Assembly: GCA_905200645.1 (NCBI GenBank) | Contig: CAJKLD010000005.1 | Coordinates: 18,104 to 82,103, forward strand | Origin: an uncultured Phascolarctobacterium sp. | GTDB taxonomy: Bacteria; Bacillota; Negativicutes; Acidaminococcales; Acidaminococcaceae | DNA: 64,000 bases | Direction of reading: 5' to 3' | Shown here: piece by piece, positions 60,771 through 64,000 of the stretch | How positions within the stretch are numbered: the first letter of the stretch is position 1 | How the letters are laid out: every line of letters starts with the position of its first letter | Notes under the pieces: model-generated | Databases searched by the model: none | The model's input: the letters and a program-made list of their open reading frames with translations, nothing else | Told to the model about the DNA's origin: nothing | Program-made: the position numbers and the translations under genes

Positions 60771-61037
60771 ATTTTAGAGTTTAATTAATGTCTGATTAGG
60801 ACGCTAATTATTTTACTTCGATAATTTACGTCTGCGTATCCTGTTATCTATTTTATTTTCTTTCTATATATTTAAATATTCCACCATTTGCAACTTCGTA
60901 CAAATATTTCCGAGACTTTTTATTACCAAAATATTACCAGAACACACCATTCAGTAGCAAATTAGTAGCACGAAAAGGGCCTATATTGAGCTAGTAGTTT
61001 TGTACAATCTAATCTTATTTTAGTCTCTGCAAGTACC
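60771..61037. other. Intergenic stretch without a clear gene
   Basis: AT-rich. On the minus strand a startless frame ends SRKYLYEVANGGIFKYIERK just before 60840, interrupted by a stop upstream; it may be a gene remnant but is not recognised. No promoter or repeat of note is seen. Confidence 0.3.
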
Positions 61038-61208
61038 TCATTCGCTTATCAATTCTTGAATCTCTTTACTTGCAGATACAATCTTATTAAGGTACTCAGC
61101 CCTTTCCATTTCGTCTCTACCTTTCACTTCTTCATCACAAGACAGCTTTTTAATGATTCTCTCTAATGGCACATCATACTCCAAGGCATCAATGATTTTC
61201 GCTTTCAA
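61038..61208 (-). CDS. Possible small charged protein
   Basis: A 56-codon frame with TTG 61208 as the only start candidate, 12 bases after AGGTGA. It reads LKAKIIDALEYDVPLERIIK, KLSCDEEVKGRDEMERAEYL, then NKIVSASKEIQELISE: helical, strongly charged, no membrane segment. Not recognised. It lies downstream of the radical SAM gene on the same strand. Composition looks protein-like, but start and function are uncertain; it could also be a fragment. Confidence 0.35.
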   Translation of the reverse strand: MKAKIIDALEYDVPLERIIKKLSCDEEVKGRDEMERAEYLNKIVSASKEIQELISE

Positions 61209-61285
61209 TACTCATAGAAATCACCTGCCTCGCACTAACTACAATCGTTTTAATTATTATATCACAAAACTCATCACTACGCTTA

Positions 61286-61441
61286 CTAGGATTCTAGCCA
61301 CTTTGTCCGCCACTTAGCGGTGTACCAAGGAGATAATCCTGTAGTCATTACTATTATATCACATAATGCATCTAATGAGATAGCACCATCGTCCATTCGT
61401 TTCGACCTTACTTTTTCATCGTACTGTTCAACGATACACAT
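61286..61441 (-). CDS. Small protein overlapping the end of the radical SAM gene
   Basis: 51 residues. ATG 61441 overlaps the radical SAM stop in a TGATG junction, a common sign of coupled translation. Sequence: MCIVEQYDEKVRSKRMDDGA, ISLDALCDIIVMTTGLSPWY, then TAKWRTKWLES. One short hydrophobic helix in the middle, a tryptophan-rich basic end. Not recognised; it may be a subunit, a short peptide substrate or a remnant of a larger gene. Confidence 0.4.
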   Translation of the reverse strand: MCIVEQYDEKVRSKRMDDGAISLDALCDIIVMTTGLSPWYTAKWRTKWLES

Positions 61442-62757
61442 CAAAAGATTTTATAATCAAACACATCAATATTGTAGAACCCTAACTCCTTTAATTCTTT
61501 CACAGATTTCTCAACATCTTCTTCACAATTGAATTCAGGAATAAGAGGAACCCGCACCCTAACTGCATCAACACCTACTTGCTTAGCCAAATAGTACAAA
61601 TTTAGTTTTACATTAGAATTATCCAATCCGGTATATTCCTTATAAATAGCACTGTTCATATCCTTAATATCAACAATCCACTCATCAACAACATCCACCA
61701 GCTTTGATACTTCTTCAATATCTGCATTTAAAGATGTCTCAATAGCTATATGTATAAATGGAAATAGCTTGTGGAAAGCCACAATAAAATCAGAATTAAG
61801 CAATGGTTCTCCCCCGCTAAAGGTAACACCACCATTAATATCAAAATACAAAATATCTCGTTCAATTATACCTCCTAAATTGGTAGCAGTAAGGGGCTTT
61901 TTAACTAAAAACTGTTTTATAATATCCTTGTTACAACAGTATTTGCAGTTAAGCTTACAGTCATCAAACAGCACCAGAGTTCTTAACCCCGGGCCATCTG
62001 TATAATAACGAAGCCTACTGATACCTCTTATATTGGCAGTAACATAATCATCCAACTTGCAAGAACGTAAATCTTTAACCTGCAAATACAGCTGTAGAGC
62101 TTCGTCTTCACAATGCTTGCAGCTTCCTTTACACGGACCTTTATAGTTGCAAGGGCGTGGCTTATAGGCCAGTCCGTATTTTTCCGCGAAAAGCCGCCTA
62201 TACTCCTTAAGGCGCTCACACATTCCTTTACCTTCATTAGGAGCTATCCCCACGAGAAGATTCGTATCATAGTATTTTCTATCAGGTAGATCTTCACTGC
62301 TTAAATGATAGGGTGTAAATGATTTAAGAGTAGAATCATAAAGGAATATATCATCAGTCGTGCCATTTTCTAAATACAGCATCTGCTGTAGCGGCTCTTT
62401 TATCAAGTCATAAATCACGCTTGATATAACACGTGTATCACTATCGGTTTCATCAATAAGTCCAAATACATTGATCAAAGTGACAGATACTAACGGTCCT
62501 AATTGTTTAAGATTGATATATTTTATGAATTCATGGTTGTCACGAGAGGTAAAAGCATGATTAATAATGGCTATAAGGTGTATGTACCTTGTTTTACGCT
62601 GTAAGCCACAGATTGCCTCGTAGATTTCGTCGTTCCTGTCGGCATTATTCACAAGAGCATCGTAATCAAGAGCTAATACTATATCTTCCTCATCACATAC
62701 AGTATTTTGCAAAACATACTGAAAATGCTCATAAGTAATGTTATACATTCCCAGCAT
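61441..62757 (-). CDS. Radical SAM protein with an approximately 200-residue N-terminal extension
   Basis: 438 residues. The C-terminal half is a radical SAM domain like glycyl-radical-enzyme activases: CKLNCKYC at residues 267-274 binds the catalytic 4Fe-4S cluster, GGVTFSGGEPLL (about 308-319) is the SAM-binding GGEP motif, and YYTDGPGLRTLVLFDDC recalls pyruvate formate-lyase activase. Before it lies a second cysteine set, CNYKGPCKGSCKHC (Cys203, 209, 213, 216), probably an accessory cluster, and a 200-residue N-terminal domain that I do not recognise. No glycyl radical enzyme is in the window. A 65-residue gene lies 33 bases upstream and a 51-residue gene overlaps its end. Start ATG 62757 has a weak binding site; ATG 62748 is possible. 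Confidence 0.85.
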   Translation of the reverse strand: MLGMYNITYEHFQYVLQNTVCDEEDIVLALDYDALVNNADRNDEIYEAICGLQRKTRYIHLIAIINHAFTSRDNHEFIKYINLKQLGPLVSVTLINVFGLIDETDSDTRVISSVIYDLIKEPLQQMLYLENGTTDDIFLYDSTLKSFTPYHLSSEDLPDRKYYDTNLLVGIAPNEGKGMCERLKEYRRLFAEKYGLAYKPRPCNYKGPCKGSCKHCEDEALQLYLQVKDLRSCKLDDYVTANIRGISRLRYYTDGPGLRTLVLFDDCKLNCKYCCNKDIIKQFLVKKPLTATNLGGIIERDILYFDINGGVTFSGGEPLLNSDFIVAFHKLFPFIHIAIETSLNADIEEVSKLVDVVDEWIVDIKDMNSAIYKEYTGLDNSNVKLNLYYLAKQVGVDAVRVRVPLIPEFNCEEDVEKSVKELKELGFYNIDVFDYKIF

Positions 62758-62790
62758 GATTGCTTCATCAAATCTATTCTTTCTACTATG

Positions 62791-62988
62791 CTAGGAATTC
62801 ATTCTCTCTACTTCATCATCGGAATCAGCATAAATTGTAGGAGTGCTATACTGGTTATTTATTATAGTTTTGCTATTATCATCCCACGAAGTTCTCCTAG
62901 CTATTCTCCAAGCTGTAATCCCATCCTTAATACAGGAATAATATATACTTTTAAAGTACAGATTGTCATCAACATAAAACAGTTTCAT
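62791..62988 (-). CDS. Small protein upstream of the radical SAM gene
   Basis: 65 residues, not recognised: MKLFYVDDNLYFKSIYYSCI, KDGITAWRIARRTSWDDNSK, then a polar tail TIINNQYSTPTIYADSDDEV ending ERMNS. GGGATGG precedes the ATG by about 11 bases. The N-terminal half is aromatic and basic, the C-terminal half acidic and polar. Its position directly before the radical SAM gene makes a role as partner or substrate possible, but no leader-peptide motif is evident. Confidence 0.5.
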   Translation of the reverse strand: MKLFYVDDNLYFKSIYYSCIKDGITAWRIARRTSWDDNSKTIINNQYSTPTIYADSDDEVERMNS

Positions 62989-63045
62989 AGTTATTACACC
63001 ATCCCAACACCAAAAAGACTTCCTATCAGCTCACTAAACACTTTA

Positions 63046-63345
63046 TTAAACCTTATTTCTATTTTCACGAATTCTTTCAGCCATCCTATCGGTAAAGCAC
63101 CATATCTTGTAAAACAAATAAACTACTGTAATAAACAGTAACAAATTAGACAGAAACGTACCCATTATTGCATCCAACACTGAACTAAGATACATATATC
63201 CTAATAGCATAAGAATTAAACTCAACACATTTATAGCGTGCGCTATTAATAGTCCTCCGCAATCCTTATCAAAGATGCACATATATATGTATCCCACAGC
63301 CATAAACAGTAATATCCAATCTTTTAAATCCATTGCTTTATTCAT
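63046..63345 (-). CDS. Small multi-pass membrane protein
   Basis: 99 residues with about three hydrophobic segments (residues 8-24, 33-53 and 60-82), ending in a basic cytosolic tail FTDRMAERIRENRNKV. Its ATG overlaps the end of the 212-residue gene by 8 bases, so the two are probably translated together. Not recognised. Confidence 0.6.
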   Translation of the reverse strand: MNKAMDLKDWILLFMAVGYIYMCIFDKDCGGLLIAHAINVLSLILMLLGYMYLSSVLDAIMGTFLSNLLLFITVVYLFYKIWCFTDRMAERIRENRNKV

Positions 63346-63976
63346 CCTGATTACCAGAATACTTATTAATTAATTCGCTACACTTTACTTTGACTACTTC
63401 TTTATCCTTATCTAACAGCTCTAGTTCGAACCAATCGAAATCAGCATAGAGGTACAATCTTTTTCCATCTTCAAATATAAAAGAAAGACTCCAGATATAG
63501 CTGCTCTGGTTTTCATCTAAATCTAATCCGTAAGACCAGGTAAAAAAAGAATGTTCCCTGCCTTCTTCAATTTCATAGCCAACTATTTTTTGCCCAATGA
63601 TACTGGAAAACAAGGTCCTTATATCTATACTTTCCTCAAATCCTGGAAATGTAGGCCTATCAAACATAAGGCCAGAGTTCGTGAAAAACACTGTTGAGGC
63701 ATCAACAAACTCAAATTCAAATGTACCTTTGTCAGTTTTCATAGTAATAGGAGTGTCTAACTCAATTTCAATAGATATACTTTTATCTCCTTCTTTATTT
63801 AACTTTTCTTTAAGGGTAGTAAAATAATTCTTAAAATCGAATGTTCCAAAGCATGTTTTTATATCAAGCACCTGCGCACCGATAATTCCACATTCCTCTA
63901 AATAATTTTTTAGTATATAAGGCTCTTGAAGAACTCTAAACCTTACTTGCCCCCATACCCGAATTGACAGACACAA
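63338..63976 (-). CDS. Unrecognised protein, start uncertain at the window edge
   Basis: 212 residues if translation begins at TTG 63976, but the frame is open to the right edge and the true start may be outside. No membrane segment. Composition is beta-rich and acidic (KSISIEIELDTPITMKTDKG, TFEFEFVDASTVFF, RLYLYADFDWFELELLD), suggesting a compact soluble domain, of a type seen among immunity-like or phage-related proteins; that comparison is impressionistic. Overlaps the 99-residue membrane protein gene. Confidence 0.5.
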   Translation of the reverse strand: MCLSIRVWGQVRFRVLQEPYILKNYLEECGIIGAQVLDIKTCFGTFDFKNYFTTLKEKLNKEGDKSISIEIELDTPITMKTDKGTFEFEFVDASTVFFTNSGLMFDRPTFPGFEESIDIRTLFSSIIGQKIVGYEIEEGREHSFFTWSYGLDLDENQSSYIWSLSFIFEDGKRLYLYADFDWFELELLDKDKEVVKVKCSELINKYSGNQDE

Positions 63977-64000
63977 AAAACAGTCGTAACATGGAAAGGA

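Noticed and set aside
60771..61441. Recombinase or integrase remnant
   Set aside because: The short frames here contain no catalytic Ser or Tyr recombinase motif; they are listed only as unrecognised small frames.

Overview
The window reads as ordinary chromosome of a diderm Firmicute, most likely class Negativicutes; the Acidaminococcaceae (for example Phascolarctobacterium) fit best, but that is an inference from gene content, not a database match. The evidence is a Firmicute-type core (rapZ-yvcK-whiA, fapR-controlled fatty acid operon, ecfA1-ecfA2-ecfT-truA, rplM-rpsI, rpoB-rpoC) next to a two-partner secretion system that needs an outer membrane (TpsB barrel plus a giant TpsA exoprotein). 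Almost every gene lies on the minus strand; the exceptions are tRNA-Arg, hicAB and a gamma carbonic anhydrase gene.

Layout: 1-3202 rapZ-yvcK-whiA; 3357-4127 a cyclase-family gene; 4277-11989 the operon fapR-plsX-fabH-fabD-fabG-acpP-fabK-fabF-rnc, with a promoter and a FapR-like operator before fapR; 12253-12962 a complete type III toxin-antitoxin locus of the TenpIN kind (promoter, two 53-nt RNA repeats, terminator, toxin gene); 13181-23019 the tpsB-tpsA adhesin operon, with an XRE regulator upstream and two long G tracts in the adjoining promoter regions; 23883-25494 a thioesterase, a CofE-like protein and a small membrane protein; 25727-26597 tRNA-Arg and hicAB; 26660-28724 CYTH/CHAD and VTT membrane protein; 28933-30837 gamma carbonic anhydrase and a NamZ-like lipoprotein; 30873-35873 a toxin remnant, rpsI, rplM, a truA-acetyltransferase fusion and the ECF module; 36027-40766 the livKHMGF branched-chain amino acid transporter; 41507-43197 a sodium:alanine/glycine symporter behind a tandem glycine riboswitch.

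From 43253 to 47710 lies a variable segment: small membrane proteins, a two-component system decayed by deletions and a frameshift, and an AT-rich EcoRII-type restriction-modification cassette (Dcm-like methylase with a ribbon-helix-helix N-terminus, EcoRII-like nuclease, Vsr). Then come a Nudix gene, rpoC and rpoB, a Y-family polymerase with a translationally coupled small acidic protein, and an AT-rich accessory tail (58503-64000) with a metallo-beta-lactamase-fold hydrolase, an M20 amidohydrolase and a cluster of unrecognised genes around a radical SAM protein with an unusual N-terminal extension.

The most striking system is the TenpIN locus: its two RNA repeats differ at only five positions, and four of these form two compensatory base pairs in one stem. 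Other points of interest are the TruA-GNAT fusion, the homopolymeric G tracts near the adhesin operon, the methylase with a putative built-in repressor, and the radical SAM cluster at the right edge. All calls come from reading the sequence; no database search was possible.
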